Notes: generated from the letters alone by a model not told the origin. 64,000 nucleotides of DNA from Herbaspirillum sp. DW155 (GCF_037076565.1 NZ_AP029028.1:3596001-3660000), one strand, 5' to 3'. Counted from the first letter of the stretch, positions 8,066 to 17,841 are shown. Program-made: numbers and translations.

Positions 8066-9931
8066 TCAGGCGACTTCATCCAGTTTCTTGCCGGCCAGTG
8101 CCGCGTGGACGCTGCGGTCCATGCGGCGGGCGGCGAATTCTTCGGTACCATGCGCCAGCGCATCCACCGCCGCCTTGATGGCGAGATGGTCGCTGCCTTG
8201 CGCGGCAGCGGTCACGGCCTCCATCTGGGCTTCGATGGCCGCGCGCTCCTCTTCCGACAGCAATGCGGCATCGGCCTGCAGTGCCGAGCGCGTGGCCAGG
8301 ACGATGCGTTCGGCTTCGACCTGTTCTTCGCGCAGGGCACGGCGCTGCATATCTTCATCGGCCGAGCTGAAGGATTCCTGCAGCATGCGGGCGATTTCAT
8401 CGTCACCCAGTCCATACGAGGGCTTGACGGTGATGGAGGCTTCCACGCCGGAAGTCATCTCGCGCGCCGACACGGCCAGCAAGCCATCGGCATCGACCTG
8501 GTAAGTCACGCGGATGCGCGCCGCACCGGCCGCCATGGGCGGAATGCCGCGCAGCTCGAAGCGCGCCAGCGAGCGGCAATCCGCCACCAGCTCGCGCTCG
8601 CCCTGCACCACGTGGATCGCCATGGCGGTCTGGCCATCCTTGAAGGTGGTGAATTCCTGGGCACGGGCACAGGGAATGGTGGAGTTGCGCGGGATGACCT
8701 TCTCGGCCAGGCCGCCCATGGTCTCGATACCCAGCGACAGCGGGATCACGTCCAGCAGCAGCCAGTCGTCGCCCGGCGCACGGTTGCCGGCCAGCAGATT
8801 GGCCTGCACGGCCGCGCCCAGCGCCACCACCTTGTCCGGATCGATGTTGGACAGAGGATTGGTCTTGAAGAACTCGCCCACCGCACGGCGGATGTGCGGC
8901 ATGCGGGTGGCGCCACCGACCAGCACCACGCCATCCACGTCTTCCACCGTCAACTCGGCATCGCGGAGGGCCTTGCGCACCGGCGCCATGGTCTTGGCCA
9001 CCAGATGCTGGGTGATCTCGTTGAATTGCGCTGCGGTGATCGACAAATGCACTTCTTCGCCCGACTTGAGCACGGCGTCGATCTGCACTTCATCCTTGCT
9101 GGAGAGCAGTTCCTTGACCTCGCGCGCCTTGACCATCAACAGGCGCGTGTCTTCATCCGACAGCGGCTGCAGTTGTGCTTCGTGGCTGATCCAGCAGAAC
9201 AGGCGATGGTCGAAGTCGTCACCCCCCAGGGCCGAATCGCCGCCGGTGGCCAGCACCTCGAAGACCCCGCGCGTGAGCTTGAGGATGGAAATATCGAAGG
9301 TACCACCGCCCAGGTCATAGACCGCGAAGATGCCCTCCGACGCATTGTCCAGTCCATAGGCAATCGCTGCCGCAGTGGGTTCGTTGAGCAGGCGCAGCAC
9401 GTTGATGCCGGCCAGTTGCGCCGCATCCTTGGTGGCCTGGCGCTGGGCATCGTCGAAGTAGGCAGGCACGGTGATGACGGCACCCACCAGGTCGTCACCC
9501 AGGGCATCCTCGGCGGTCTGGCGCAGCGTGGCAAGGATCTGGGCCGAGATTTCCACCGGGCTCTTCACGCCGGCCACGGTCTTGATCTGCACCATGCCGG
9601 GCTGGTCCTGGAAGTCGTAAGGCATGTTCTCGGCGTGGGCAATGTCCTTGAGACCACGGCCCATGAAACGCTTGACCGAGACGATGGTATTGCGCGGATC
9701 GATGGTCTGCGCAGCCTGGGCCTTGTAGCCGATGTTGGCATGGCCGTTGGGCAGGTAGCGCACGATCGAAGGCAGCAGCACGCGGCCGTCATCATCGGCC
9801 AGGACTTCGGGAATGCTGTTGCGTACGGTCGCCACCAGCGAATTAGTGGTACCCAGGTCGATGCCGACGGCCAGACGACGCTGGTGTGGCGCGGTGGACA
9901 TGCCCGGTTCGGAAATCTGCAGTAAAGCCAT
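8066..9931 (-). CDS. hscA: Hsp70-type chaperone HscA
   Basis: A 621-aa Hsp70 specialised for iron-sulfur transfer from IscU. Nucleotide-binding motifs are [13 protein letters not shown] near residues 22-34, [15 protein letters not shown] near 200, and [14 protein letters not shown] near 330. The C-terminal part is the substrate-binding domain and lacks the DnaK EEVD tail, as expected for HscA. Its target motif LPPVK is present in IscU of this operon. A LysE-type exporter gene lies between it and hscB, which is unusual. Confidence 0.97.
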   Translation of the reverse strand: MALLQISEPGMSTAPHQRRLAVGIDLGTTNSLVATVRNSIPEVLADDDGRVLLPSIVRYLPNGHANIGYKAQAAQTIDPRNTIVSVKRFMGRGLKDIAHAENMPYDFQDQPGMVQIKTVAGVKSPVEISAQILATLRQTAEDALGDDLVGAVITVPAYFDDAQRQATKDAAQLAGINVLRLLNEPTAAAIAYGLDNASEGIFAVYDLGGGTFDISILKLTRGVFEVLATGGDSALGGDDFDHRLFCWISHEAQLQPLSDEDTRLLMVKAREVKELLSSKDEVQIDAVLKSGEEVHLSITAAQFNEITQHLVAKTMAPVRKALRDAELTVEDVDGVVLVGGATRMPHIRRAVGEFFKTNPLSNIDPDKVVALGAAVQANLLAGNRAPGDDWLLLDVIPLSLGIETMGGLAEKVIPRNSTIPCARAQEFTTFKDGQTAMAIHVVQGERELVADCRSLARFELRGIPPMAAGAARIRVTYQVDADGLLAVSAREMTSGVEASITVKPSYGLGDDEIARMLQESFSSADEDMQRRALREEQVEAERIVLATRSALQADAALLSEEERAAIEAQMEAVTAAAQGSDHLAIKAAVDALAHGTEEFAARRMDRSVHAALAGKKLDEVA

Positions 9932-9976
9932 AAGGTGTGGACTCGTCGTGGAACGTTTTGGCGAAGTGACTCGCTG

Positions 9977-10603
9977 TTATTCGGGTAAGGCCATCCGGAT
10001 GCCCAGGCCGATGAAGGCGCAGCCTGCAAGACGGTTCAGATGGACGGAAGCAGACGCACGGCGGCGGAAAACCGCACCGACGGCGCCGGAAAAAAGTGCA
10101 ATGGCGCTGAAGATGACGAAGGCCTGGGCAATGAAGACCAAGGCCAGCACCAGCATCTGCAGCGCTTCATGACCGGCTTCGCGCTGCACGAACTGCGGCA
10201 GGAAGGCAATGAAGAAAAGCGTCACCTTCGGATTGAGCATATTGGCCAGCACGCTCTGCCAGTAGATGCGGCGTAGTGGCACGGCGGCAGCGCCCTGCCC
10301 GTCTGCGGACAAGGCAATGCCGCTGGAAGCCGAGCGCAGCGTGCGGATGCCGAGATAGGCCAGATAGGCCGCACCCGCGTACTGCAGCGCGTGGTAGGCC
10401 GGCGGATAAGCCTTGATGAGGGCGGCGAAGCCCAGCACCGCCAGCAGGGTATGGAAGATCAACCCCGAACAGAAACCAGCGGCAGCCACCAGGCCAGCCT
10501 TGCGACCTTGGGCGATGCCACGGGTGAGCACGTAGATGTTATCCGGGCCGGGTGCCAGGGTCAGGGTCATCGCGGCCAGCAGGAACAGCAACAGATCAGG
10601 CAT
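9977..10603 (-). CDS. LysE/RhtB family amino-acid exporter
   Basis: A 208-aa inner-membrane protein with the usual LysE/RhtB length and about six hydrophobic segments. The family signature is LTLAPGPDNIYVLTRGIAQGRKAGLVAAAGFCSG at the N-terminus; LGIRTLRS and NMLNPKVTLFFIAFLPQF also fit. These proteins export amino acids or related small molecules. It sits inside the isc operon, 15 bases after hscB and 45 before hscA, so it is co-transcribed with them. Its substrate and any link with iron-sulfur assembly are unknown. Confidence 0.9.
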   Translation of the reverse strand: MPDLLLFLLAAMTLTLAPGPDNIYVLTRGIAQGRKAGLVAAAGFCSGLIFHTLLAVLGFAALIKAYPPAYHALQYAGAAYLAYLGIRTLRSASSGIALSADGQGAAAVPLRRIYWQSVLANMLNPKVTLFFIAFLPQFVQREAGHEALQMLVLALVFIAQAFVIFSAIALFSGAVGAVFRRRASASVHLNRLAGCAFIGLGIRMALPE

Positions 10604-10618
10604 GGGCGGCTCCCGGGA

Positions 10619-11134
10619 TCAGCCTTCGATGAGGGCGAAGGCATCGCCGATCTCGGCCCCGAACTTGTCGAGGAACATCAGCTGGCGCACCAGCTTGCCG
10701 GCAGCGGCGTAGTCACCGGCATCAAGCAAGGCTTCGATGCGGGCGATCTCGGCCTTTTTTTCGGCCAGCAATTCGGTGTTGAGCTTGTCCAGCGCGTCGA
10801 TGTCCTTGCCGGCCTTGGCATCGTCGAGGGTCTCGCGCCATTCCATCTGCTGCATCAGGAAGGCCGGCGCCATCGCGGTGTTGGATTCGGTCTGCAGGTC
10901 CACACCGTGCAGCTCGCACAGATAACGGGCACGCTTCAAGGGATTCTTCAGCGTCTGATAGGCCTCGTTGGCGCGCGTGGCCCATTGCATCGCTACGCGC
11001 TTCTCGGCATCGCTGGCATGGGCAAACTTGTCCGGATGGGCCTGGCTCTGCACGCGATGGAAAGCCTGCTCCAGCGCCTTCTGGTCGATGGCGAAGCGTT
11101 GCGGCAACTGGAACAGATCGTAGTGGTTTTGCAT
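10619..11134 (-). CDS. hscB: J-domain co-chaperone HscB
   Basis: A 171-aa DnaJ-type protein that brings IscU to HscA. The J-domain (about 1-75) holds the HPD motif in QAHPDKF. The C-terminal helical domain, with LMQQMEWRE, is the IscU-binding part. No Shine-Dalgarno is visible: the 35 bases before the ATG are a terminator-like hairpin with its T-run. That places a control point between iscA and hscB. Confidence 0.95.
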   Translation of the reverse strand: MQNHYDLFQLPQRFAIDQKALEQAFHRVQSQAHPDKFAHASDAEKRVAMQWATRANEAYQTLKNPLKRARYLCELHGVDLQTESNTAMAPAFLMQQMEWRETLDDAKAGKDIDALDKLNTELLAEKKAEIARIEALLDAGDYAAAGKLVRQLMFLDKFGAEIGDAFALIEG

Positions 11135-11138
11135 GGCT

Positions 11139-11173
11139 GAAAAATAAAAAGCCTGTCGGACTGCAACAGGCTT
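11139..11173 (-). terminator. terminator-like hairpin before hscB
   Basis: On the minus strand AAGCCTGT pairs with ACAGGCTT, followed by TTTATTTTT, a good intrinsic terminator. It ends five bases before the hscB ATG, inside the isc operon. It could lower hscB-hscA-fdx-iscX expression relative to iscRSUA or stabilise the iscRSUA end of a processed message. Confidence 0.7.
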
Positions 11174-11319
11174 GGCACATCAGGGACGGCGCGGTGACCG
11201 GGGGGCCCCGGATGGAGCGATCACGAGGCTGTCACGGTATCGGCTAAGCACTGGGGCCGCACACCACACAGCCGGCGCGACGGCATCGTCAGAAATTCAG
11301 GATGCGGCTCAGAAACAGC

Positions 11320-11643
11320 TCAGATGCGGAAACTCTCGCCGCAGCCGCATTCGTCCTTGACGTTGGGGTTCTGGAACTTGAAACCTTCGTTCAATCCTTC
11401 CCGGGCGAAGTCCAGCTCGGTGCCATCGATGTAGGGCAAGCTCTTGGGATCGACGAAGACGCGCACGCCATGCGACTCAAAGACGGTGTCTTCGGACGAT
11501 TGCTCATCCACATACTCCAGCTTGTAGGCCAGGCCGGAGCAGCCGGTGGTGCGCACCCCCAGGCGCAGGCCGATACCCTTGCCACGGCGTTCCATGTAGC
11601 GGCTGATGTGTTTTGCTGCCTTCTCTGTCAACGTGATTGCCAT
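11320..11643 (-). CDS. iscA: A-type iron-sulfur carrier IscA
   Basis: A 107-aa A-type carrier. The three ligand cysteines Cys35, Cys99 and Cys101 (TTGCSGLAY and ECGCGESF) are at the same positions as in E. coli IscA. It receives iron or clusters and passes them to apo-enzymes. It lies 55 bases after iscU; 185 bases with a terminator-like hairpin follow before hscB. Confidence 0.96.
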   Translation of the reverse strand: MAITLTEKAAKHISRYMERRGKGIGLRLGVRTTGCSGLAYKLEYVDEQSSEDTVFESHGVRVFVDPKSLPYIDGTELDFAREGLNEGFKFQNPNVKDECGCGESFRI

Positions 11644-11698
11644 GATGCTTGCCTTACGAAATCGAAAACGGCCTTGCTGATTACCTCTGAAACCGCTC

Positions 11699-12097
11699 TC
11701 AGGCGGCCTTCTGCTGTTCGCCGTGCTTGGCCTTGTAGTCTTGCACTGCTGCCTTGATGGCGTCTTCGGCCAGGATGGAGCAGTGGATCTTCACCGGCGG
11801 CAGGGCCAGTTCTTCGGCGATCTGGGTGTTCTTGATGGACAGCGCTTCGTCCAGGGTCTTGCCCTTGACCCACTCGGTCACCAGCGACGACGAAGCAATG
11901 GCCGAACCGCAGCCATAGGTCTTGAACTTGGCATCCTGGATGACGCCATCGGCGCCGACCTTGATCTGCAGCTTCATCACGTCGCCGCAAGCCGGCGCGC
12001 CGACCATGCCGGTGCCCACGGTCTCGTCGCCCTTTTCAAAGGCGCCGACGTTGCGGGGGTTTTCATAGTGGTCGAGTACTTTTTCCGAATAAGACAT
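11699..12097 (-). CDS. iscU: iron-sulfur scaffold IscU
   Basis: A 132-aa scaffold on which [2Fe-2S] clusters are built. Ligands Cys37, Cys63 and Cys106 and Asp39 are all present, and LPPVK (99-103), the HscA-binding motif, is intact. It lies between iscS and iscA in the operon. Confidence 0.97.
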   Translation of the reverse strand: MSYSEKVLDHYENPRNVGAFEKGDETVGTGMVGAPACGDVMKLQIKVGADGVIQDAKFKTYGCGSAIASSSLVTEWVKGKTLDEALSIKNTQIAEELALPPVKIHCSILAEDAIKAAVQDYKAKHGEQQKAA

Positions 12098-12176
12098 GTT
12101 CTTTGCTCCCTAGATGATGGTTTCGACCATCGCCCTGCCCTGCGGCGGCTGCTGGCGATGGCTGGCAGGATCCTGA

Positions 12177-13430
12177 TTAGTGGGCCGCCCACTGGATGGT
12201 GGACAGGTCCACGCCGTCCTTGTACATGTCCCACAGCGGGGACAGCTCGCGCAGCTTGCCGACCTTGCTCTTGATCAGGTCGATGGTGAAATCGATGTCT
12301 TCCTCGGTGGTGAAGCGGCCGATGGTGAAGCGGATCGAGCTGTGCGCCAGTTCGTCGCTGCGGCCCAGGGCACGCAGCACGTAGGACGGCTCCAGGCTGG
12401 CCGAGGTGCAGGCCGAACCGGAAGAGACGGCGATGTCCTTGATGGCCATGATCAGCGATTCACCTTCCACGTAGTTGAAGCTCACGTTCAGGTTGTGCGG
12501 CACGCGGTGGTCCATGTCGCCGTTGATGTAGGTTTCTTCGATCTCTTGCAGGCCCTTGGCAAGGCGGTCGCGCAGGGCGCGGATGCGGGACAGCTCGCTG
12601 TCCATTTCTTCACGCGCCAGGCGGAAGGCTTCGCCCATGCCCACGATCTGGTGCGTGGCCAGAGTACCCGAACGCAGGCCGCGCTCATGACCACCGCCGT
12701 GCATCTGCGCTTCGATGCGCACGCGCGGCTTGCGGCGCACGTACAGGGCACCGATGCCCTTGGGACCATAGCTCTTGTGGGCCGAGAAGCTCATCAGGTC
12801 GACCTTCCAGTTCTCCAGGTCGATCTTGACCTTGCCGGTCGCCTGGGCGGCGTCGCTGTGGAAGATGATGCCCTTGGAACGGCAGAATTCGCCGATTTCC
12901 GGCACCGGCTGGATGACGCCGATTTCATTGTTCACCAGCATGACCGAGACCAGGATGGTATCCGGACGCACGGCGGCGGCGATCTGCTCGACTGTCACCA
13001 GGCCGTTGTCCTGCGGCTGCAGGTAGGTGGCTTCGAAGCCCACGCGCTCCAGCTCGCGGAAGGTGTCCAGCACCGCCTTGTGCTCGGTCTTGACGGTGAT
13101 GATGTGCTTGCCCTTGGACTTGTAGAACTGCGCCGCACCCTTGATGGCCAGGTTGTTGCTCTCGGTGGCGCCGGAGGTCCAGATGATCTCGCGCGAATCC
13201 GCATTGACGAGCCTGGCCACTTCTTCACGCGCCTCTTCCACAGCCTTTTCGGCGGTCCAGCCGTACATGTGGCTGCGCGAAGCGGGATTGCCGAACTGCT
13301 CGCGCAGGTAGGGGATCATCTTGTCGGCCACGCGCGGATCGACCGGGGTGGTCGCCGAGTAGTCCATGTAGATCGGGAAGTGCGGAGCCTTGATGGTCTC
13401 CAGCAGGCTTTTTTCCAGGGGTGCGTTCAT
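12177..13430 (-). CDS. iscS: cysteine desulfurase IscS
   Basis: A 417-aa PLP enzyme that takes sulfur from cysteine for cluster and tRNA thiolation. The PLP lysine is in [12 protein letters not shown] and the persulfide cysteine in [13 protein letters not shown]. The C-terminus [10 protein letters not shown] is the IscU-docking tail. The start at 13430 (MNAPLEKS) follows AAGGA; about 13 residues precede the usual [16 protein letters not shown] start, an N-terminal extension common in this group. It is 17 bases after iscR. Confidence 0.97.
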   Translation of the reverse strand: MNAPLEKSLLETIKAPHFPIYMDYSATTPVDPRVADKMIPYLREQFGNPASRSHMYGWTAEKAVEEAREEVARLVNADSREIIWTSGATESNNLAIKGAAQFYKSKGKHIITVKTEHKAVLDTFRELERVGFEATYLQPQDNGLVTVEQIAAAVRPDTILVSVMLVNNEIGVIQPVPEIGEFCRSKGIIFHSDAAQATGKVKIDLENWKVDLMSFSAHKSYGPKGIGALYVRRKPRVRIEAQMHGGGHERGLRSGTLATHQIVGMGEAFRLAREEMDSELSRIRALRDRLAKGLQEIEETYINGDMDHRVPHNLNVSFNYVEGESLIMAIKDIAVSSGSACTSASLEPSYVLRALGRSDELAHSSIRFTIGRFTTEEDIDFTIDLIKSKVGKLRELSPLWDMYKDGVDLSTIQWAAH

Positions 13431-13447
13431 AAGGTCCTTGCTCCAAA

Positions 13448-13942
13448 TCAGGCTGCGGCTTGCGGGCGGTGCATCACCACCACGCTTTGCGAGTCGGCGG
13501 CACGGTGTTCGGCCGCCTTGGGTTCTTTTTGCTGGTCCACCAGATCCTGGAGGGATACCGAATCCAGGTACTCGACCATCTTTTCGTTCAGGGTGGACCA
13601 CAGCTCATGCGTCATACAGCGTGCGCCGCCGGGATGCGCGGCGCTGTGGCAATTTTCCTTGCCACCGCACTGGGTTGCATCCAGGGGTTCGTCCACGGCG
13701 ATGATGATGTCGGCGACCGATACATCGGCGGCCTTGCGGGCGAGATTGTAACCACCGCCAGGCCCCCTCACGGACTCGACGATCTGGTGACGCCGCAACT
13801 TGCCGAACAACTGCTCCAGATATGATAAAGAAATTTCCTGGCGCTCGCTGATGGCCGACAGCGTGACAGGCCCCTTGCCCTGGCGCAGGGCCAGGTCAAT
13901 CATGGCGGTCACGGCAAAACGGCCTTTGGTGGTAAGACGCAT
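13448..13942 (-). CDS. iscR: iron-sulfur cluster regulator IscR
   Basis: A 164-aa Rrf2-family repressor that senses [2Fe-2S] supply. The start [19 protein letters not shown] is typical. Cluster ligands are Cys92, Cys98, Cys109 and His112. The loop between the second and third cysteine has ten residues, against five in E. coli (Cys98-Cys104). It is the first gene of the isc operon, and two IscR-type sites overlap its promoter, so it should repress itself when clusters are plentiful. Confidence 0.95.
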   Translation of the reverse strand: MRLTTKGRFAVTAMIDLALRQGKGPVTLSAISERQEISLSYLEQLFGKLRRHQIVESVRGPGGGYNLARKAADVSVADIIIAVDEPLDATQCGGKENCHSAAHPGGARCMTHELWSTLNEKMVEYLDSVSLQDLVDQQKEPKAAEHRAADSQSVVVMHRPQAAA

Positions 13943-13989
13943 GGAGTTCGCTCCAGAATCAAATGAACCGGCGGAGCCGGTTACCCTGA

Positions 13990-14014
13990 ATTCCCGAATA
14001 TTTGAGTCAAGTAT
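13990..14014 (-). promoter_or_regulatory. IscR type-1 operator, proximal
   Basis: A 25-base site whose first half ATACTTGACT matches the IscR type-1 consensus exactly; the second half TTCGGGAAT matches except at two positions. It covers the transcription start expected from the promoter at 14010-14038. Confidence 0.75.
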
Positions 14015-14038
14015 AGCAAACCCGAGTAATTCTGTCAG
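14010..14038 (-). promoter_or_regulatory. sigma-70 promoter of the isc operon
   Basis: On the minus strand CTGACA, 17 bases, then TATACT. This gives a start about 60 bases before iscR. Both hexamers are inside the two IscR-type sites, so bound IscR would block RNA polymerase. Confidence 0.75.
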
Positions 14039-14042
14039 GTAC
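14018..14042 (-). promoter_or_regulatory. IscR type-1 operator, distal
   Basis: A second 25-base match to the type-1 consensus, 21 of 25 positions by eye, covering the -35 region. It is 28 bases from the proximal site, giving a tandem pair as at the E. coli isc promoter. Confidence 0.7.
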
Positions 14043-14277
14043 CACGCCTTTTCCTTCATATCGCTAAAAAGCTGGCCGCGATCAAGCCAGTGGCAAATTC
14101 TGCCGAAACTTGTCTGACCTCTTGCCCAAAGTGCGCTAATCTGAGGTCTACGGCTGGTATTGGCGTCGTGGCGGCTTAGCGATCTGGTAAGATGCGGCGA
14201 CAATGTTCACCTCGCCTGATACGGACCGACCACCTCTTGCACGAAGGTCCGCCAGCGCCCCCGAGAAATAAAACGAT

Positions 14278-15042
14278 ATGGATGTAAGCGATACCCCCAA
14301 TCCGCTGCTGCGCCCGCGCCGCAAGCCCCAGAGCCTGTCGCAGGAAGTGGTGGCGGCGCTGACGGCGATGATCAGCAACGGCAGCCTCACCCCCGGCGAC
14401 AAACTGCCCACCGAATCCGAGATCATGCAGACCCAAGGTGTCTCGCGCACCGTGGTGCGCGAAGCCATCTCGCGCCTGCAGGCGGCCGGACTGGTAGAGA
14501 CACGCCACGGCATCGGCACCTTCGTCTTAGAAGCCAAGAAGAGCGGCAACATCAGCATCGATCCGGCCACCATCACCACCATGCGCGACCTGCTGGCGCT
14601 GCTGGAACTGCGCATCAGCCTGGAGACCGAAACCGCCGGCCTGGCCGCCGCCCGCCGCACCGAGGCGCAACTGCAGGACATCCGCGAGGCGCTGGACCTG
14701 TTCCGCGCCAACCAGCAGAGCGGCGACACGGTGGGGCCGGACTTCCGCTTCCATTTCGCCATCGCCAATGCCACCGGCAACCGCTACTTCATCGAGATCA
14801 TCAGCCACCTCGGCATGGGCGTGATCCCGCGCAAGCGCATCAATACCGCCGAGCTGGCCCATGACCAGCAGTCCAGCTATCTGGAGCGGGTCCAGCGCGA
14901 GCACGAAGATATCTACGAAGCCATCGCCCGGGGCGACGCCGAGGCCGCCCGCGCCGCCATGCGCAATCACCTCACCAACAGCCGCGAGCGCCTGCGCCGC
15001 GCCGAGCAGGAAGCCGAATCGAGCGCAGCCGGGTCCGCCTGA
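14278..15042 (+). CDS. FadR-subfamily GntR regulator (likely aldarate-responsive)
   Basis: A 254-aa repressor-type protein. The N-terminal winged helix (about 15-85) shows LSQEVVAALTAMISNGSLTPGDKLPTES and GVSRTVVREAISRLQAAGLVE. The FCD ligand domain follows, with FRFHFAIANATGNRYF and the second metal-site histidine in EHEDIYEAIARGD. It lies 267 bases before kdgD on the same strand, so it probably controls the glucarate/galactarate genes. A motif GTTGTAYGAYG occurs before kdgD and before gudP and could be its operator. The ligand is inferred from context only. Confidence 0.85.
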   Translation: MDVSDTPNPLLRPRRKPQSLSQEVVAALTAMISNGSLTPGDKLPTESEIMQTQGVSRTVVREAISRLQAAGLVETRHGIGTFVLEAKKSGNISIDPATITTMRDLLALLELRISLETETAGLAAARRTEAQLQDIREALDLFRANQQSGDTVGPDFRFHFAIANATGNRYFIEIISHLGMGVIPRKRINTAELAHDQQSSYLERVQREHEDIYEAIARGDAEAARAAMRNHLTNSRERLRRAEQEAESSAAGSA

Positions 15043-15204
15043 TTGCCGCCGTACGGGCCGATCCGGACATACGGCTCGGCCCGCTCCGTTCTGGCAGTAC
15101 CTGCCATCGCCGCTGCATGTTGCTCTGCGCTGCGGCCCCCTCCCACAACTCCCCGACACCTCACACAAGCCATCACAGAAATTACTGGCTTTCTGAATTC
15201 TTAT

Positions 15205-15217
15205 GTTGTACGATGAC
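15205..15217 (+). promoter_or_regulatory. candidate operator before kdgD
   Basis: GTTGTACGATGAC lies 93 bases before the kdgD start. The related GTTGTATGACG occurs (minus strand) before gudP at 24381-24391. Sharing between the two aldarate transcription units suggests a common site for the GntR regulator; the match is short, so this is only a candidate. Confidence 0.35.
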
Positions 15218-15309
15218 TGATATCCCAATCGGATACAAGAAGATCAGAGACAACATTCAACACACTTGCCTCGTTTTCCAACCCATTCCTAACGGCGTCG
15301 AGCGAAACC

Positions 15310-16230
15310 ATGTCCCAGTACACACCCCAAGACCTCAAAAAGATCCTCTCTTCCGGCCTGCTGTCGTTCCCGCTGACGGACTTCGACGAGCAAGGCGATT
15401 TCCGCCCCAAGACCTACATCGAGCGCCTGGAATGGCTGGCCCCCTATGGCGCCAGCGCCCTGTTCGCGGCCGGCGGTACCGGTGAGTTCTTCTCGCTGGT
15501 GCCGGGTGAATATTCGGACATCATCCGCACCGCCGTCGACACCTGCCGTGGCAAGGTGCCCATCATCGCCGGCGCCGGCGGTTCCACCCGCGCAGCCATC
15601 GCCTATGCCCAGGAAGCCGAACGCCTGGGCGCGCACGGCATCCTCCTGATGCCGCACTACCTGACCGAAGCCAGCCAGGACGGCATCGCCGCCCACGTGG
15701 AAGCAGTCTGCAAGTCGGTCAACTTCGGCGTCATCATCTACAACCGCGCCGTCTGCAAGCTCAACGCCGACACCCTGCAAAAGCTGGCCGACCGCTGCCC
15801 CAACCTGATCGGTTTCAAGGATGGCATCGGCGAGATCGAACCGATGGTGCATATCCGCCGCAAGCTGGGTGACCGTTTCACCTACCTGGGTGGCCTGCCG
15901 ACCGCAGAAGTTTATGCCGCCGCCTACAAGGCGCTGGGCGTGCCGGTCTATTCCTCGGCCGTGTTCAACTTCATCCCCAAGACCGCCGTGCAGTTCTACG
16001 AAGCGATTGCCAAGGATGACCACGATACCGTGGGCAAGCTGATCGACGACTTCTTCCTGCCTTACCTGGCCATCCGCAACCGCAAGGCCGGTTATGCAGT
16101 GTCCATCGTCAAGGCCGGTGCCAAGATCGTCGGCCATGATGCCGGCCCGGTGCGTACGCCCCTGACCGATTGCACTCCGGAAGAGCACGAAGAACTGGCA
16201 GCCCTGATCAAGAAGCTGGGCCCGCAATAA
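15310..16230 (+). CDS. kdgD: 5-dehydro-4-deoxyglucarate dehydratase
   Basis: A 306-aa DHDPS-family enzyme that dehydrates and decarboxylates 5-dehydro-4-deoxy-D-glucarate to 2,5-dioxopentanoate. Visible: GGTGEF (55-60) in the substrate loop, Tyr144 in IIYNRA, and the Schiff-base Lys170 in IGFKDGIG. The second visible aldarate gene, garD, makes its substrate. The next step, a semialdehyde dehydrogenase to 2-oxoglutarate, is not in this window. Its terminator hairpin was hit by an IS element 25 bases after the stop. Confidence 0.93.
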   Translation: MSQYTPQDLKKILSSGLLSFPLTDFDEQGDFRPKTYIERLEWLAPYGASALFAAGGTGEFFSLVPGEYSDIIRTAVDTCRGKVPIIAGAGGSTRAAIAYAQEAERLGAHGILLMPHYLTEASQDGIAAHVEAVCKSVNFGVIIYNRAVCKLNADTLQKLADRCPNLIGFKDGIGEIEPMVHIRRKLGDRFTYLGGLPTAEVYAAAYKALGVPVYSSAVFNFIPKTAVQFYEAIAKDDHDTVGKLIDDFFLPYLAIRNRKAGYAVSIVKAGAKIVGHDAGPVRTPLTDCTPEEHEELAALIKKLGPQ

Positions 16231-16254
16231 ACCCCAGCCAGACGTTCCCCGCGA

Positions 16255-16278
16255 AGGGCCACAGGAAACTGTGGCCCT
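16255..16278. repeat. left copy of 24-bp palindromic direct repeat (target duplication)
   Basis: A 24-base palindrome with stem AGGGCCACAG and loop GAAA, identical to 17855-17878. It abuts the left end of the IS. This copy has a hairpin but no T-run after it, since the IS begins at the next base. Confidence 0.85.
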
Positions 16279-16296
16279 CAGATTGATGACAAAGCC
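16279..16296 (+). repeat. IS left terminal inverted repeat
   Basis: CAGATTGATGACAAAGCC; 15 of 18 bases match the complement of the right end. Confidence 0.8.
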
Positions 16297-16300
16297 TTGG

Positions 16301-16326
16301 AAAGCCTTGGCGAGAGCCAAGGCTTT
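16301..16326 (+). terminator. hairpin at IS left end
   Basis: AAAGCCTTGG and CCAAGGCTTT form a 10-bp stem around CGAGAG, followed by GTTGTTT. It would stop read-in from kdgD into the transposase. Confidence 0.65.
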
Positions 16327-16341
16327 GTTGTTTAATCGGTC

Positions 16342-17808
16342 ATGCTCAAAAAACCGACAGCCGCCCAGCACGAGTTAGAGATGGTGACCATCGAGATGCT
16401 CGTGCCCAAGGACCATCTGCTGCGCAAGATCGACGCGGCGGTGGATTTCGAGTTCATCCGCGAGAAGGTGGCGCATCTGTATTGCGCCGACAATGGCCGC
16501 CCGGCACTGGACCCGGTGGTACTCTTCAAGCTCTTGTTCATCGGCTACCTCTTCGGTATCCGCAGCGAGCGCCAGCTCATCCGCGAGGTCCAGGTCAACG
16601 TGGCCTATCGCTGGTTTGCCGGATTCCGTCTGACCGACAAGGTGCCGGACTCCTCCACCTTCTCCCAGAACCGGCGCCGCCGCTTCATTGATACCACCGT
16701 CTATCAAGACATCTTCGACGAGATCGTGCGCCAGGCCATTGGACGCGGCATGGTCGATGGCCGTGTGCTCTACAGCGACAGCACCCACCTCAAGGCCAAC
16801 GCCAACAAGAACAAGTTCGACTACGTTCAAGTTACCCAGACCCCCTCGGCCTATCTGGCCGAACTGGATGCGGCTGTGGATATCGACCGTGCCGAGCATG
16901 GCAAGAAGCCGCTCAAGCGCGACGATGATGATGAGCCGCCCACCAAAGAAATCAAGGTCAGTCGCACCGATCCCGAGAGCGGCTACATGGTGCGCGACGA
17001 CAAGCCCAAGGGCTTCTTCTACCTGGATCACCGCACCGTCGATGCCAAGCATTGCATCATTACCGATACCCATGTCACGCCCGCCTCAGTCCATGACAGT
17101 CAACCTTATCTGGCACGCCTGGATCGTCAGCGCCAGACGTTCGGATTTGATGTGCAGGCCGTTGGCCTGGATGCTGGCTATTTCACACCGGCCGTCTGCC
17201 AGGGACTGGAGAATCGCGAGATCAGCGGCGTGATGGGCTACCGCACGCCCAACCACAAGCCGGGGACATTCTTTAAAAGGGAGTATGAGTACGACGCCTA
17301 CCGTGACGAATACATCTGCCCGCAGGGCCAGCCCTTGCACTACAGCACCACCAATCGGCAGGGGTATCGGGAATACAAATCCAAGCCTGAACAATGCCGG
17401 GGCTGCAAGGTACGCGAGCAATGCACCAATAGCGCCAATGCGGTCAAGGTGGTGACGCGCCATGTGTGGGAGCGTTCCAAAGAGAAGGTGGATGATCGGC
17501 GTCGTACCGAATGGGGCAAGCGCATCTATGCCAGACGCAAGGAAACGGTAGAACGCAGTTTCGCTGACGCCAAGCAATTGCACGGACATCGCTATGCCCG
17601 CATGCGCGGCTTGCGCAAGGTCGCCGAGCAGTGCTTGTTGGCGGCGGCGGCCCAGAACATGAAGAAGATTGCCCTGCTGGTGGCGCGCTTGCGCGCGCTT
17701 TTACCGGGCTTGAACGCCTATGCCAGCGTACAAAAGTGGCTACAGAGAAAAATGAGCGCATTGCTTAGCTTCTGCGCCATTGACCATCTGCAAATTACCT
17801 GCGCCTGA
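16342..17808 (+). CDS. IS1182-family transposase
   Basis: A 488-aa DDE transposase with no frame break. The acidic triad is visible as Asp in YSDSTHLKANANK, Asp in VGLDAGYFTP and Glu in RRKETVERSFADAK. A zinc-like cysteine cluster lies in CPQGQ...CRGCKVREQC. The N-terminal DUF772-type region is MVTIEMLVPKDHLLRKIDAAVDFEFI. It catalyses movement of the surrounding element. No ribosome site is obvious before the ATG. Confidence 0.93.
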   Translation: MLKKPTAAQHELEMVTIEMLVPKDHLLRKIDAAVDFEFIREKVAHLYCADNGRPALDPVVLFKLLFIGYLFGIRSERQLIREVQVNVAYRWFAGFRLTDKVPDSSTFSQNRRRRFIDTTVYQDIFDEIVRQAIGRGMVDGRVLYSDSTHLKANANKNKFDYVQVTQTPSAYLAELDAAVDIDRAEHGKKPLKRDDDDEPPTKEIKVSRTDPESGYMVRDDKPKGFFYLDHRTVDAKHCIITDTHVTPASVHDSQPYLARLDRQRQTFGFDVQAVGLDAGYFTPAVCQGLENREISGVMGYRTPNHKPGTFFKREYEYDAYRDEYICPQGQPLHYSTTNRQGYREYKSKPEQCRGCKVREQCTNSANAVKVVTRHVWERSKEKVDDRRRTEWGKRIYARRKETVERSFADAKQLHGHRYARMRGLRKVAEQCLLAAAAQNMKKIALLVARLRALLPGLNAYASVQKWLQRKMSALLSFCAIDHLQITCA

Positions 17809-17815
17809 AAAACAA

Positions 17816-17841
17816 AACCCCGTGTTCGAAAACACGGGGTT
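17816..17841 (-). terminator. hairpin at IS right end
   Basis: An 11-bp stem AACCCCGTGTT/AACACGGGGTT with loop CGAA. On the minus strand it is followed by TTGTTTTT, so it would stop transcription entering from the right. Confidence 0.65.

Noticed and set aside
8105..9925. 606-aa plus-strand ORF opposite hscA
   Set aside because: Shadow of hscA with no recognisable protein and His/Gly/Arg-biased composition.
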